This document shows, piece by piece, positions 52,360 through 63,055 of a stretch of DNA of 64,000 bases. This DNA is from Mesostigma viride (taxonomy: Eukaryota; Streptophyta; Mesostigmatophyceae; Mesostigmatales; Mesostigmataceae): NCBI GenBank assembly GCA_009746045.1, contig RPFO01000065.1:8936542-9000541 (forward strand). Direction: 5' to 3'. Both the position numbers and the translations under genes were made by a program. The notes under the pieces are model-generated. The model made no database searches, was not told the origin of the DNA, and saw nothing but the letters and a program-made list of their open reading frames with translations. Positions within the stretch are counted from its first letter, which is position 1. Every line of letters starts with the position of its first letter.

Positions 52360-53977
52360 ACAGCCAGGCCAGACCAGAGCTGGTTGTCCCATTGACAGAC
52401 CTATGCACTCCTCGCCAATAACATGCATAATCTTCCAAAGCTTCATGAATTCCTAAATTACTGTGTTTGGAAAGATTTGAACTTTCAAATTCCAGATTCA
52501 AAGTCTGCTGGACATAGCAGTATGACACACCGGCAGTAGACTCAAACAGTATCTGCTCATCTCTTGGGAGTGAAGGATGCATGCTCCGTCCCACGCCCTG
52601 GGGATGGGCAACCACGCTCACCTAGAGAGTGGGCATGAGGACATACCGCAGAGATAAACATCACCCGCCTCACTGTGAGGATGGGCAGCAGTACGTGCTT
52701 TTATAGAAAGGAAGTGCTGCTGAAGAAATGGGCATCGTCCACTCACCATGAGGACGGGAAGGGCCCCCCGCAGGAAGGACGACAACATGAGAACGCGCAT
52801 GACCGCAAGCAGCCTGTACGTATGGGAGAGAAGAGGGCGCCCGTTCAATGGCACCCTGATGAACGTCAGGTAGCCGGCTAAAGACAGACATTACCCTAAA
52901 CTACTGCGCAAAAATGTCAAAGGCATGATCAGTTGTTCAAAGTACGATCTAAAAAGTGACATTCGACCGTGTCCTGAGGAAACGCGTGTCGGATGCATGG
53001 TTGCAAGCCCAGCTCAGAACAGACACCCACTTGGGCGTGGCATACTCTGCTGTTTCGTCTCATAGTAGCTAACCCACTTCTGACTTCTGTCACCCCGTCA
53101 GCTCCCGACTTGTTGCAAATCCCGCAGATCACTCCCCAACGCTCCCCAGGGAACACCCGACCAATGTCTTGAATAATTTGGACCCGACGAAAGCCACTTA
53201 AGCCAGTACATCTCCAAGCCTGCACGAGCTTGTGATCCCTCACAGGCATCCCTCTGGCGTCCCCCCCCTGGGTTGCTGGGTAGACCTGCTGTTGACTGCC
53301 GACACAGACCCCCCCCGAGTCCACACAAGGAAAAACTAGAAGATGGGAAACTGACCACTTTAAGATAAGCTCTGTTGTATAGAGCCACTTTCTATAAGAG
53401 TTGCCTCGCGGAATGGTGGATCGTTGCAGCGATAGTATAAGGATTGTAGCAGCGGCAGATAAGTTGCAGAGGTAGTGTCAGGGTCGTTGCAGTAGTGTCA
53501 GGGTCGTTGCAGCGGTAGCATAAGGATTGTTGCCGTAGTATAAGGGTCAAAGTATAAGGGGGGAAGAAGTAGTGTAAGGGTCGTTGCAGCGGTAGCAAAA
53601 GGGTCATTGCAGCCAGCAGGAGAGAAACTACCACACGCCACCCACCCCGAGCATATGTGCTACTGCGCACGACCCACACAAAGGCGCCATCCCTCTGCGG
53701 CCAGAAGGCACAACCAGCCAAGATCTCAGACAAACGTTCTCCCAAATCATCTTAAACAGACCCTAAACCCTAAACCCTTGAACTGTTAAACGGAACTATT
53801 AACCCTGACCCAAAACCCAGAACCCTGAACAGACGAACCCTCAACAGATAAACCCTCAACAGATAAACCCTCAACAGACGAACCCTCAACAGATGAACCC
53901 TAAACAAATGAACCCTTATCAGACGAACCCTTAACAGACAAACCCTCAACAGACAACGCATTCCGCCTGCACTTCAG
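52360..53977. other. Intergenic: no supported gene
   Basis: A moderately long minus-strand frame at 52929-53324 is unassigned. It is followed by two short-repeat tracts: GTTGCAGCGGTAGTATAAGG at 53420-53610 and AACCCTCAACAGA at 53810-53960. Confidence 0.5.
53755..53960 (+). repeat. AACCCT-rich repeat with plant-telomere-like core
   Basis: Begins CCCTAAACCCTAAACCC, then about ten degenerate GAACCCTCAACAGAT-type units. Confidence 0.8.
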
Positions 53978-55833
53978 TTACTGCAATCCTGAAATAGTTT
54001 GTTTCAGAAAATTGCCTTGGTTTTGAAAAATTGCTTCGTCCCGCCGCCAGCCTGGAGCGCACCTGGGCATGCCGGAGGGAGGTGCCCGGTCCTCGTGCTT
54101 CACTATTAGCTGGTGGGCTCCACCTGTGGTGCTGGCCACCCCACCCATGGCCTCATGGGCCATTTCGCGGTTGGCGGCTGCATGGGCATTGTCACGCGCC
54201 AAACTTTGGGTGCTGTCGAGGGTCGCCGCCGTACGGGTGTGCCGACGACTGGTGATATCGCTGCTCCTGCCACGCCGGATGCCATGCTGGGTACTGGTGC
54301 CCGCAACTAGTGTGTCGGCGGTGGCTGGCAACGCACCATCCCTGGCAGGCGGTGCGTGGTCAGGCGCTGCGTGGCCCTGTGGCGGAGTTGTGTGGTCTAG
54401 CTCCGGCGAGTGAGGAAGGAATAGGGTGGCGGCGGCGACAGTGGAGAGATAGGTGACGGGGCACAGCAGGACCGCGAGCAGCAGATGTGCCTGCACATAC
54501 AAGGTGGGTGGAAAAATGACAATGGAGGGATGGGATGGGATGGGATGGGATGGGGTGGGATGGGATGGGATGGGATGGGATGGGATGGGATGGGATGGGA
54601 TGGGATGGGATGGGATGGGATGGGATGGGATGGGATGGGATGGGATGGGATGGGATGGGATGGGATGGGATGGGATGGGATGGGATGGGATGGGATGGGA
54701 TGGGATGGGATGGGATGGGATGGGATGGGATGGGATGGGATGGGATGGGATGGGATGGGATGGGATGGGATGGGATGGGATGGGATGGGATGGGATGGGA
54801 TGGGATGGGATGGGATGGGATGGGATGGGATGGGATGGGATGGGATGGGATGGGATGGGATGGGATGGGATGGGATGGGATGGGATGGGATGGGATGGGA
54901 TGGGATGGGATGGGATGGGATGGGATGGGATGGGATGGGATGGGATGGGATGGGACGGGATGAGAAGACATTACGTTTCGTACCTGAACAAGGATAGCCT
55001 CTTGCGTACCCTGAATAGGGCAAGGCCCGTAATACCTGGACAAGAATAGCACACTGCGTACCTTGAATAGGGCAAGGACCTTAAGACCTGGACAAGAATA
55101 GTGCACTGTGCACCTTGAATAGGGCAAGGACTTTAAGAACTGGCCAAGAATAGTGCACTGTGTACCTTGAATAGGGCAAGGACCTAATGACCTGGACAAG
55201 AATAGTGCACTGTGTACCTTGAATAGGGCAAGGACCTAAAGACCTGGACAAGAATAGTGCACTGTGTACCTTGAATAGGGCAAGGACAAGACCTGGACAA
55301 GAATAGTGCACAGCGTACCTTGAATAGGGAGAGTACGTGTCGGTGATTCGGCCCCACAAGCGTTCTTGTCGCACTCTCAAGCAATCGTGCGGCTGCTTCT
55401 TGCCACGCCGGGGGCACCCAGCTCCAGAGGGTGTCGCCGCTGCTGATGCTGCCCTTACTCTGGCATCCGCAGGACCCGCTCTCTTGTGACGGCCAGCTAC
55501 ACCACCCTTGGACAGGTGTTGACCAGGGATGCGACATGTCAAGGATGGAAATGCCTCGTGCATTCTCGCACGTGATCGTGATGGTGATGTCTTGCACTGG
55601 AAGAGATACTGTACAAACCATGCACAATCTCGCCCACCCACTCGCCCACCCACCTGCCCACCCGGCCGCCTGCACGTCCGACACAAACTAACCCCTGCAC
55701 TCGCAACAGCGTTCAGATTCTCACATGCACAAATAGACCTGTACAGATGCAGCCACGGTCGCACAATGATACCTTCGGCATACAGCCCGGTGTGCTTGCT
55801 GGTGAGCTTGACATGGCCCTTGCGGATGAGGGA
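53978..55833 (-). CDS. Unidentified membrane protein, three or more exons (partial)
   Basis: I do not recognise this gene. Three open segments on the minus strand splice in phase. Exon A, 55833-55773, encodes IRKGHVKLTSKHTGLYAE and ends in phase 1 at donor GTATCA. Exon B starts at 55608 (acceptor TTTGTACAG), completes Val, and reads SLPVQDITITITCENA, then ISILDMSHPW, staying open to about 55330. Exon C starts at 54490 (acceptor TATGTGCAG) with AHLLLAVLLCPVTYLSTVAA and runs 170 codons to a stop at 53978-53980. The picture is an extracytoplasmic beta-rich segment, one membrane helix and a polar tail, like the end of a type I membrane protein. The exon B donor is undecided; GTGCCC near 55408 or GTGGGG near 55355 both keep phase 0. 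Upstream exons must lie above 55833. ARV1's missing end is a less likely alternative. Confidence 0.45.
54526..54960 (+). repeat. (ATGGG)n pentamer microsatellite, about 85 units
   Basis: Nearly perfect over 430 bases, directly upstream of exon C of the unidentified minus-strand gene, i.e. in its intron. Confidence 0.98.
54968..55335 (+). repeat. About 60-bp minisatellite, six to seven copies
   Basis: Unit GACCTGGACAAGAATAGTGC then ACTGTGTACCTTGAATAGGG. Between exons B and C of the unidentified gene. Confidence 0.93.
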
Positions 55834-55962
55834 CTACTGACTTGATGAAGTTCAATCCAGAGATGGATATCCTGCCCCTGCCCCTGCCCCTGCCCCTGCC
55901 CATGCCCGTGCCCGTGCCATAGGTGCGGCCACGTTTTCACACAGCTTTTGAGGGCTTCCCTG

Positions 55963-56422
55963 AAACAATGGAATATGCTAGAATTCCTGTGGCTAATTGA
56001 ATACTGCTAAACAATGGAATATGCTAGAATTCCTGTGGCTAATTGAATACTGCTAAACAATGGAATATGCTAGAATTCCTGTGGCTAATTGAATACTGCT
56101 AAACAATGGAATATGCTAGAATTCCTGTGGCTAATTGAATACTGCTAAACAATGGAATATGCTAGAATTCCTGTGGCTAATTGAATACTGCTAAACAATG
56201 GAATATGCTAGAATTCCTGTGGCTAATTGAATACTGCTAAACAATGGAATATGCTGGAATTCCTGTGGCTAATTGAATACTGCTAAACAATGGAATATGC
56301 TAGAATTCCTGTGGCTAATTGAATACTGCTAAACAATGGAATATGCTGGAATTCCTGTGGCTAATTGAATACTGCTAAACAATGGAATATGCTGGAATTC
56401 CTGTGGCTAATTGAATACTGCT
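55963..56422 (+). repeat. 46-bp satellite, ten nearly identical copies
   Basis: Unit AAACAATGGAATATGCTAGA then ATTCCTGTGGCTAATTGAAT and ACTGCT. The only variation I see is TAGAA/TGGAA. Confidence 0.97.
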
Positions 56423-56635
56423 GTTGACAGAACACCACCCTAGTTTAGAAACCGCGTCAACCTTTCCAACGCTGGGGAAGGACGGGCGGCAGGCAGCCTT
56501 CGGTCACCCTCTCCTGCACGTGGCAGGGCTTCAAGCAGCCAGCTGCGCACTCCAGACTTGGCACCCCCACGCATGCGGTCGCCACACAGAAATATTTTCA
56601 TTACAAAGTAGTACATACATAATCAAGTTCTTCCA

Positions 56636-56692
56636 AGGGAAGGCCAGGGAAGGCCAGGGAAGGCCAGGGAAGGCCAGGGAAGGCCAGGGATA
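56636..56692 (+). repeat. (GGAAGGCCAG)n decamer repeat
   Basis: Five perfect units plus ends. Confidence 0.93.
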
Positions 56693-57146
56693 GACAGGAG
56701 GTGGAGGGGGGTCGATGACTCTATCTTTGTCATACTTGTAACTTGCCCGTGACGGCTGGGTAGGGTGGGAAGGATATTAATGGACAGCAGTGTGGCCAAT
56801 GCCAGAAGTGCCCAGAATGAGGGGGCCGCGCTCTGCTTTGCCGCGGACAAGGGAGTGCAGGCCCATCCACGCAGCGCGCCGGTCTCCCACGGGTGAGGGG
56901 AAAGCGATGCACACCACCACTTGCACACAGCAAGTGCTCGGGTCAGCGCAGTCAACAGCGGTCTCGCTTACTGTCCACTTTGTGGGGTACCGTGTGAGAA
57001 AGCGCGCTTTGTGCGACCATGTCTGATTAGGCTCTGGTGGACAGGTGGCCTTCGCACACGGATTGCTCCTACGGCACTCCTTGCGATTTTCGCACGCGTC
57101 AATCCCATCATTCCCCCCTCTTGAGGTGTGTGTTATGCACGACAGG

Positions 57147-57475
57147 CAACGAAACATAATTTCCGGGTAAATGGGTATTTTTTATTAACCAATAGGAATA
57201 TCGTTAGGTTAAGAGGTACCACGTATCGACCAGCTGGTTACCCACTGAGGGTAGTGTGATAGGTGAAAGGTTTAGAAAGGAGCATTATGTGACCAGGGGA
57301 GCCAAGTGACGCGCGTAAGGTCACCGTGAGGAATGCAAGTAAACACCCTGTTGCGTCCCAGGAGAGCATGGAAGAGCTCCAAGGGGCTGGGCCTGTCATT
57401 GTTGGGCCCGGGGTCCCACACCTTGTATTGTTCTTGCGCCAAGAGCCAACGAAACATAATTTACGGGTAAAGTCA
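57147..57475 (+). repeat. Two-copy dispersed word CAACGAAACATAATTT-CGGGTAAA
   Basis: Copies at 57147 and 57446. The first continues into the GGGTATTTTTTATTAACCAA sequence related to the duplication at 6540. Confidence 0.78.
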
Positions 57476-57647
57476 TGGACATCACGTCCAGCCACGCTTA
57501 GTTACTACGACCCCAGGGCACTTCGTTATCTATCCTTCATTCCCATACCTACAGCCATCCGTCCAGGAATAGTTGTCTGACTTAATGCAGGTGTATGGCA
57601 GGGGAACGCACCAGTGGATGGCTTTAATTGAACACAGTGAGACGCAC

Positions 57648-57773
57648 CAGTGTGCTACTGCTGGCAACCGCGCCGGTGCTCGCGCTGGTGTTCGGCTGCT
57701 GTTCGCGCAGTCGGTTAAACAGCAGGTGGCGGTACGCCTGCGGCTTGAACAGGAGCAAGTCAATTCCTACCAG
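57648..57773 (-). CDS. ARV1: ARV1 exon 3
   Basis: Acceptor CCGCCACAG, donor GTGCGT. IDLLLFKPQAYRHLLFN matches the ARV1 signature. A polar tail follows, NTSASTGAVASSSTL. The frame stays open nine codons past the donor, so the exon end is less certain than its start. Confidence 0.85.
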
Positions 57774-59210
57774 CTGTGGCGGTACCAGAAGGCAAGCAGG
57801 GCAAGTGAGCAAGGCGGGTAAACAGGGCAAGTGGGCAAGCAGGGCAAGTGGGCAAGCAGGGCAACAGCGTAAACAACGGTAAACGGGGTAAACATGGCAA
57901 GCAGATTGCAAAACCGAGACAAGCAGCCACCACGCCAGGCAGTGTGAGTGTGTTTTCTTCCCCTTGTGACAAGGACGCCGTATATTTTTTAGTGTATGTA
58001 TAGTGTGCTGATAGCGTCCGCGCAGCGTGCTGACATAGCGCTGTCACGGAGTGTGTCTTACAGTGTATCTCAGTATCAAGGGCGTTGCGGTGTATCTCAG
58101 TATCAAGGGCGTTGCAGTGTATCTTAGTATCAAGGGCGTTGCAGTGTATCTTAGTATCAAGGGCGTTGCGGTGTATCTTAGTATCAAGGGCGTTGCGGTG
58201 TATCTTAGTATCAAGGGCGTTGCAGTGTATCTCAGTATCAAGGGCGTTGCAGTGTATCTTAGTATCAAGGGCGTTGCAGTGTATCTTAGTATCAAGGGCG
58301 TTGCAGTGTATCTTAGTATCAAGGGCGTTGCGGTGTATCTTAGTATCAAGGGCGTTGCAGTGTATCTTAGTATCAAGGGCGTTGCGGTGTATCTCAGTGT
58401 CAAGGGCGTTGCGGGTACAATGCAGTCCTTACAGGGTCGATCCAAACTATTTCGTTAGGGGGAAAGTCTCTGGACAATGCAGCCAAGACAATCAAGAAAG
58501 AGTGCGGGTGCATGAGTTATAACGTGGGCGTATGAGTAAATTAAGAAGAATTCATTATGCCAAGGAGATGCTGTCATAGCCCAAGGCGCATAAGCGTCAG
58601 GATAGCTATCAAGGGAGATGGTGCAGGGTATAGATAAATAGGCAGCGCCCCCACATAGGTGCAGGGCCCCGTGCCTTGATTGGCTAAAATTTGTTCTTAC
58701 AGATACTGTAGCCGCAGAAAGCAAGGAAAAACCCAGCAAAGCCAACAAGTTGCACAGGTCACGAAACCATGCCAATTTGAAGAACGCGTCGGGACGCTGG
58801 TACCAAACACTAGAACTCGCCTGGCTAGTCACTTACAAGAAGCTGATACTCGACGTATTTGTCGGCGAGTTCCCCGCAAATTTCCTGGAATCCCATACGC
58901 GGTCATGGCAGAGTTGTAGGCGAATGGGTTTTGAGTAGACCCAGGAAATGAAAAAGTGCGCATAAGATGGCTTAGAAATCCAAGCACGCCTTACAGAGCG
59001 CTCGTTTGTTATTTTTCAGGCGGGCCAAGTAAACTGATAACCGTAATTGCAGGAACAGCAATTATCGTGCCTAAACTCGCATGAAGGACGTACACATCTC
59101 ATAAGTCTTATAGAGGAGCCAGAACTGGATGTCGAGGCGCCAGCCGGTGTTTTCTTGGCGTAGTTCTTGTAGAGAAACGGCACCGAAGCTCCACATGCCA
59201 CGCATCGCAT
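57648..59210 (-). CDS. ARV1: ARV1 lipid/sterol homeostasis protein, N-terminal 97 codons in three exons
   Basis: ARV1 is an ER membrane protein involved in sterol traffic and GPI-anchor synthesis. Exons on the minus strand: 59210-59094, 58884-58837, 57773-57648, all phase 0 with GT-AG borders (donors GTACGT, GTAAGT, GTGCGT). The product begins MRCVACGASVPFLYKNY, has an unusual Ser/Thr/Gly-rich insert, then IRLMRC. Exon 2 continues EICGELADKYVEYQLL; exon 3 gives LVGIDLLLFKPQAYRHLLFN. The family's two CxxC zinc pairs are present: C3/C6, and C39/C42, which spans the exon 1-2 junction. Together these form the ARV1 homology domain. The transmembrane C-terminus should follow at lower coordinates. 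Open hydrophobic segments exist at 57.3 and 56.8 kb on this strand, but I could not join them with valid splice sites. Confidence 0.87.
57785..57890 (+). repeat. GCAAGCAGGGCAAGTGG short repeats
   Basis: Imperfect 9-18 bp units just upstream of ARV1 exon 3 (in the intron). Confidence 0.82.
58060..58425 (+). repeat. 27-bp minisatellite, about 13 copies, in an ARV1 intron
   Basis: Unit GTGTATCTTAGTATCAAGGG then CGTTGCA. A multiple of three, so open in several frames on both strands. It lies between ARV1 exons 2 and 3. Confidence 0.96.
58837..58884 (-). CDS. ARV1: ARV1 exon 2
   Basis: Sixteen codons EICGELADKYVEYQLL between acceptor GATTCCAG and donor GTAAGT. ADKYVEY is the family core motif. 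Confidence 0.88.
59094..59210 (-). CDS. ARV1: ARV1 exon 1
   Basis: ATG at 59210, 39 codons, MRCVACG to SSIRLMRC, donor GTACGT. Confidence 0.85.
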
Positions 59211-60253
59211 GCTGTGCCTTCTTATTATCAAAACACAGCTTTTCTCTAATCCTTGGCAAAGGAAGCCAAATTATTACAAAAACTTGTCAATTCCGCAGTG
59301 AGACGCTTTCAATATCGGGTGCAACAAAATCTTCTGACAGCCCCCCTCGGCCCCTTCGTTCTGCCGGTCAAGCGCTGCACTACCGAATGCTTTGCCACCG
59401 GCATTGATCTCTTGGGCTTAAAACATGCAACATTCCATTCGGGTATGAGTAACGCAACCATGGGTACTCTGGTTTACAATGTCTGAAGCCTCCCGTCCAT
59501 TGCCCACGTTATAAGGACTCCGGTTGCCCAAGTCGATCATTATTTTCTACACATGTTATGGCTGATTGTCTCATTGATATTATGACAACTGCAGTCGAGC
59601 TGTCACTGCCATCAGCCACGCCCGATGGTGTAAGCAGTTGTGGTTACTGGATAATAATTTGATGATAATAATTTGTAGACGTGGGAATATTAGGATATAC
59701 GCCAGGCATACGCAAACGTTTACATTTTCCAGCACTTAGAAATCTTCCAAGCATCGTCCCCGGGCTGACAGCTAGCAACGGTCAAGGTGCGCCCGGGAGC
59801 GAGTGGTACGCATCTACTTACGCGCGATGCCGGATGACGCGAACAAGGACTTCCAGGTCTTGCGTGCCTGCGTGTCAGCATTCGAGTAACGTCTACTTAT
59901 GGCGATTTTGGGGACGACTAGACCTGGACAGCTCACCAGCAACACGCACAGGACGCGCGGAATGATGATGAAGGAATGCGAAAAGCCTTCCCACTAACCT
60001 TTGGTTTTCAGTTGAATGCCAAAATAAGCAGGCATTATAGCGTCCCTGTACTTCTGCCCGATATTCCTTCCGCTTGAATGGATGTGACAGTCGGAATCCT
60101 CGACAGTTGAAACCAGCAGGGCATGATGCGAACTGGCCGGCGTGGGGTGCTTCGCAGTTGTGCTACGCTGTAGCTTAGTCCGTGAAGTTAGCAGTACGCC
60201 ATGCGGCTTTTCTGAGATGATCCTGACTCGGCGTGAGCGTTGCATGAAATAGC
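59211..60253. promoter_or_regulatory. Divergent intergenic region between ARV1 and SCYL1
   Basis: 1,043 bases between two outward start codons. Both promoters should be here; I cannot single out elements. No gene or large repeat is seen. Confidence 0.5.
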
Positions 60254-63055
60254 ATGAGTTTGTTCGGGCGTTTGTTTGGTGGTGGCGCGGCGGATGTCTT
60301 TCCTTATAATATAGGCGAGGCGTATAAGGATTCGTGGGGCCATTGGACACATCACAAAGGCACGAAAAAAGATGACAACACCCCTGTGTCCATTTTCGCC
60401 ATGCATTCTAAAATTGGGGATGCTCGGCTGGATGTAGCCCGCAATGGCCTGAAACGGCTTCGCACGTTACGGCACCCATACATCGTCTCCTTCCTGGATG
60501 GGAAGGAGGTGGACGGCGAGAAGGGGGCCGGGCCGACGGTCTACATCGTGACCGAGCCCGTGCAGCCGCTGTCCGAGCTGCTCGCGTCACTCTCGCTGCA
60601 GGGCCAGCACAGGGACGACTACTTCGCATGGGGCATCCACCAGATCACGGAGGCCGTGAGCTTTCTCAGCAACAGCTGCAAGATGATCCACGGCAATGTC
60701 TGCATGGCATCCGTTGTCGTGACCCCGAACATGGACTGGAAGCTGCACGCGTTCGACTGCCTGGCCGAGTACACCGGCGCGCCCGAGGGGGTGACGCCCG
60801 AGACCCCCCTCCCTCCCCCCGATGAGCCGCTCCTCCCCTACGACTGGGTCATTGGGGCCCAGTACAAGCCCCAGGAGCTTGCGCAGCGCGACTGGGCGGG
60901 CCTGCGCGCATCCCCCCCCTGGGCGATCGACACCTGGGGCCTTGGTTGCCTTATTCACGAGATCTTCTTCGGATGCAAGCTGCTTAAGACCGAGGACTTG
61001 CGTAACGTGGACGCGATTCCTAAGGCCCTGCTCCCTGACTACCAGCGCATGCTGGCTGCCAAGGCCGTCCGACGGCTCAACCCGGCCAAGTTCCTTGAGT
61101 CCTCCCCCTTCTTCTCCAGCAAAGTTCTCGACGCGATCCGTTTCCTGGAGAACCTGGCCATAAAAGACACGATCGAGAAGGAGACCTTCTTCCGACGACT
61201 CACCGCCATCCTGGATGACATGCACCCGGACCTGGCCGCCAACAAAGTCCTCCCCATTATCGCCGGCGCGCTCACGATCGGCGCGGCCCCGGCGACCGCG
61301 TTCCCCCCGCTCCTAAAAATAGCCAAGCGGCTCCCCGAGGACTTGGTCCAATCCAAGGTCCTCCCCTGCGTGCTGAAGCTGTTCGGCTCCAACGACCGCG
61401 CGATCCGCGTGTACCTACTCCAGAACCTGGACCTCTTCGACAAGCTCATCAACCCCAAGGTCATGGACGAGCAGGTCTTCCCCGACCTGTGCACCGGATT
61501 CGACGAGAAGGAGGCCGTGGTGCGCGAGCTCACCCTCAAGGCAATGCTGCGCGTCGTGCCCAAGCTGACGCCCCGCAACCGCGACAACCGCCTGCTCCAG
61601 TACCTCAACAAGCTGCAGCTGGACGAGAACGCGGGCATCCGCGCCAACACGACCATCTTGCTGGGCAACATCGCGCGACACCTGTCCGAGACGTCCCAGA
61701 AGCGCGTCCTCATCAACGCATTCTGCCGCGGGCTTAAGGACAGCTACCCGATGGCGCGCGTCGCGGGGCTGCTCGCGCTCACCGCGACCCTGCAGTACTA
61801 CACGACCGAGGAGATGGCCACGCGCCTACTCCCCTCGGTCTCCGTCCTCTGCATCGACCCGGACGGGGAGGTGCGCGCCAAGAGCTTTGCGTGCATTGAG
61901 GCGGTGCTGGCCGTGCTCAGGGATGCCTCGGAGCTGCGGGCCAGGGGGCTGGACCCGGCTGCCTCGCCCAGCAAGGCGTTACCCCCAAGCTCAGCGTCAG
62001 GAAAGCTGCTCGGGTGGGCCAGCTCGCTCACGTCACGGTTTGGTGGCGGGGACGGCGCTGAGGGCGCTGGTGCTTCCGTCTTGGGAGCGGCCACGTCGTG
62101 CTCCTCGTCCGGGGGGCGTAAAGGGGAGAATGGGGCGGCGGCCGGTGGGGACGCACCAAGCGGGGCCGCTGGGTCTAAAGGTGGGAGTGCCGGGATTCGG
62201 GAGGGTGAGAACGCGAGCCAAAAGCCAACGGGTGGCGTCGCGCAGGTGGGTGCACCTGGGGGCGGTAATGCTGGCGACGGGTGGGAGGACGACGCTGGGG
62301 CTGATTGGGATCATGGCGGCGGCGCGGACACCAGGAAGGGGGGTCGGGGGGGGGGGTCGTTGGACGGGAAGGGTGCCGGTGACGGAGGGGAGGACGTGGA
62401 TGAGGGGGATGGGTGGGGCGACATGGATGACCTGGACTTGGAGCCGATGGAGGCGAAACCCAAGGTGGCAGCGCCAGCGAGACCGGCTGAGTCGGCAGGG
62501 CCCGCCAAGCCCGTCGTCGCCGCCAAGAAGCCGTTGGTGCTTAGTAAAGGCGCGAGTGCGGCGGCGGCGGGCTCCGCGGCGCCGAATGGTGGTTGCGGTG
62601 CGGCAGGGCCAGCGTCACGAGGGGGCGTTGCGGGTGCCAACTTGGCCCCACGGGGTGGTGGCGGTGCTGCAGCAGGCAATGGCTGGGGGGAGATCTCCCC
62701 CGATGATGCCTGGGGTGGTGCCAAGGAGGCCACGGCGATGGCCAGGCCAAACAGTGCCACACGTGCGCCCAGCGGTGGGGCTGCGGCTGCCACAGGGGGT
62801 GCTGTTGCTGGGGGCGCGGGGGCGTCGGCGCCGACGGTTGCAGCGGCCAGGCCGAAGTCGGCCGCGGTCGGAGGTGGGGTGTCTCGCGTGCCGAACGCCA
62901 ACGCCAGTGTTGCGGAACTGGGCAAGGACTTGGTGACGGATGACCTGGAGGCAGCGCTGCTGAGCGACGCGCAGAGGGCGCGCGCGGCCAAGCCTGCGGC
63001 TGCCAAGCCGAAGCTGGGGGCCAAGCGGATCGTCAAGCAGGAGGGCGTGTCGTGA
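60254..63055 (+). CDS. SCYL1: SCYL1-type N-terminal-kinase-like pseudokinase with HEAT repeats
   Basis: SCYL1 proteins scaffold COPI coats in Golgi-to-ER traffic. A single 933-codon frame starts at the first in-frame ATG. Residues 1-290 are a degenerate kinase fold beginning MSLFGRLFGGG. The catalytic HRD is replaced by IHGNV and DFG by FDCL, so it should be catalytically dead, as usual for the family. Residues about 320-560 are helical HEAT-type repeats (YLLQNLDLFDKLINPKVMDE, NAGIRANTTILLGNIARHLS). The remaining third is Gly/Ala-rich and disordered, with three Trp/Asp motifs near 676, 719 and 809 (GWEDD, GWGDMDDLDLEP, GWGEISPDDAWGG). The C-terminus KRIVKQEGVS lacks the dibasic RKxD-type COPI signal of animal SCYL1. 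I see no intron, in contrast to every other gene here. It is divergent from ARV1, with 1.04 kb between the starts. Confidence 0.93.
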   Translation: MSLFGRLFGGGAADVFPYNIGEAYKDSWGHWTHHKGTKKDDNTPVSIFAMHSKIGDARLDVARNGLKRLRTLRHPYIVSFLDGKEVDGEKGAGPTVYIVTEPVQPLSELLASLSLQGQHRDDYFAWGIHQITEAVSFLSNSCKMIHGNVCMASVVVTPNMDWKLHAFDCLAEYTGAPEGVTPETPLPPPDEPLLPYDWVIGAQYKPQELAQRDWAGLRASPPWAIDTWGLGCLIHEIFFGCKLLKTEDLRNVDAIPKALLPDYQRMLAAKAVRRLNPAKFLESSPFFSSKVLDAIRFLENLAIKDTIEKETFFRRLTAILDDMHPDLAANKVLPIIAGALTIGAAPATAFPPLLKIAKRLPEDLVQSKVLPCVLKLFGSNDRAIRVYLLQNLDLFDKLINPKVMDEQVFPDLCTGFDEKEAVVRELTLKAMLRVVPKLTPRNRDNRLLQYLNKLQLDENAGIRANTTILLGNIARHLSETSQKRVLINAFCRGLKDSYPMARVAGLLALTATLQYYTTEEMATRLLPSVSVLCIDPDGEVRAKSFACIEAVLAVLRDASELRARGLDPAASPSKALPPSSASGKLLGWASSLTSRFGGGDGAEGAGASVLGAATSCSSSGGRKGENGAAAGGDAPSGAAGSKGGSAGIREGENASQKPTGGVAQVGAPGGGNAGDGWEDDAGADWDHGGGADTRKGGRGGGSLDGKGAGDGGEDVDEGDGWGDMDDLDLEPMEAKPKVAAPARPAESAGPAKPVVAAKKPLVLSKGASAAAAGSAAPNGGCGAAGPASRGGVAGANLAPRGGGGAAAGNGWGEISPDDAWGGAKEATAMARPNSATRAPSGGAAAATGGAVAGGAGASAPTVAAARPKSAAVGGGVSRVPNANASVAELGKDLVTDDLEAALLSDAQRARAAKPAAAKPKLGAKRIVKQEGVS

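Noticed and set aside
54360-55199. SHPIP and GWDGM repeat proteins
   Set aside because: Produced by the ATGGG array on both strands.
55963-56422. Possible CRISPR-like array
   Set aside because: Units are directly contiguous with no variable spacers, in a eukaryotic genome; it is a tandem satellite.
57240-57500. Hydrophobic minus-strand frames as ARV1 exon 4
   Set aside because: No acceptor places them in phase with exon 3, and the segment is edged by a dispersed repeat.
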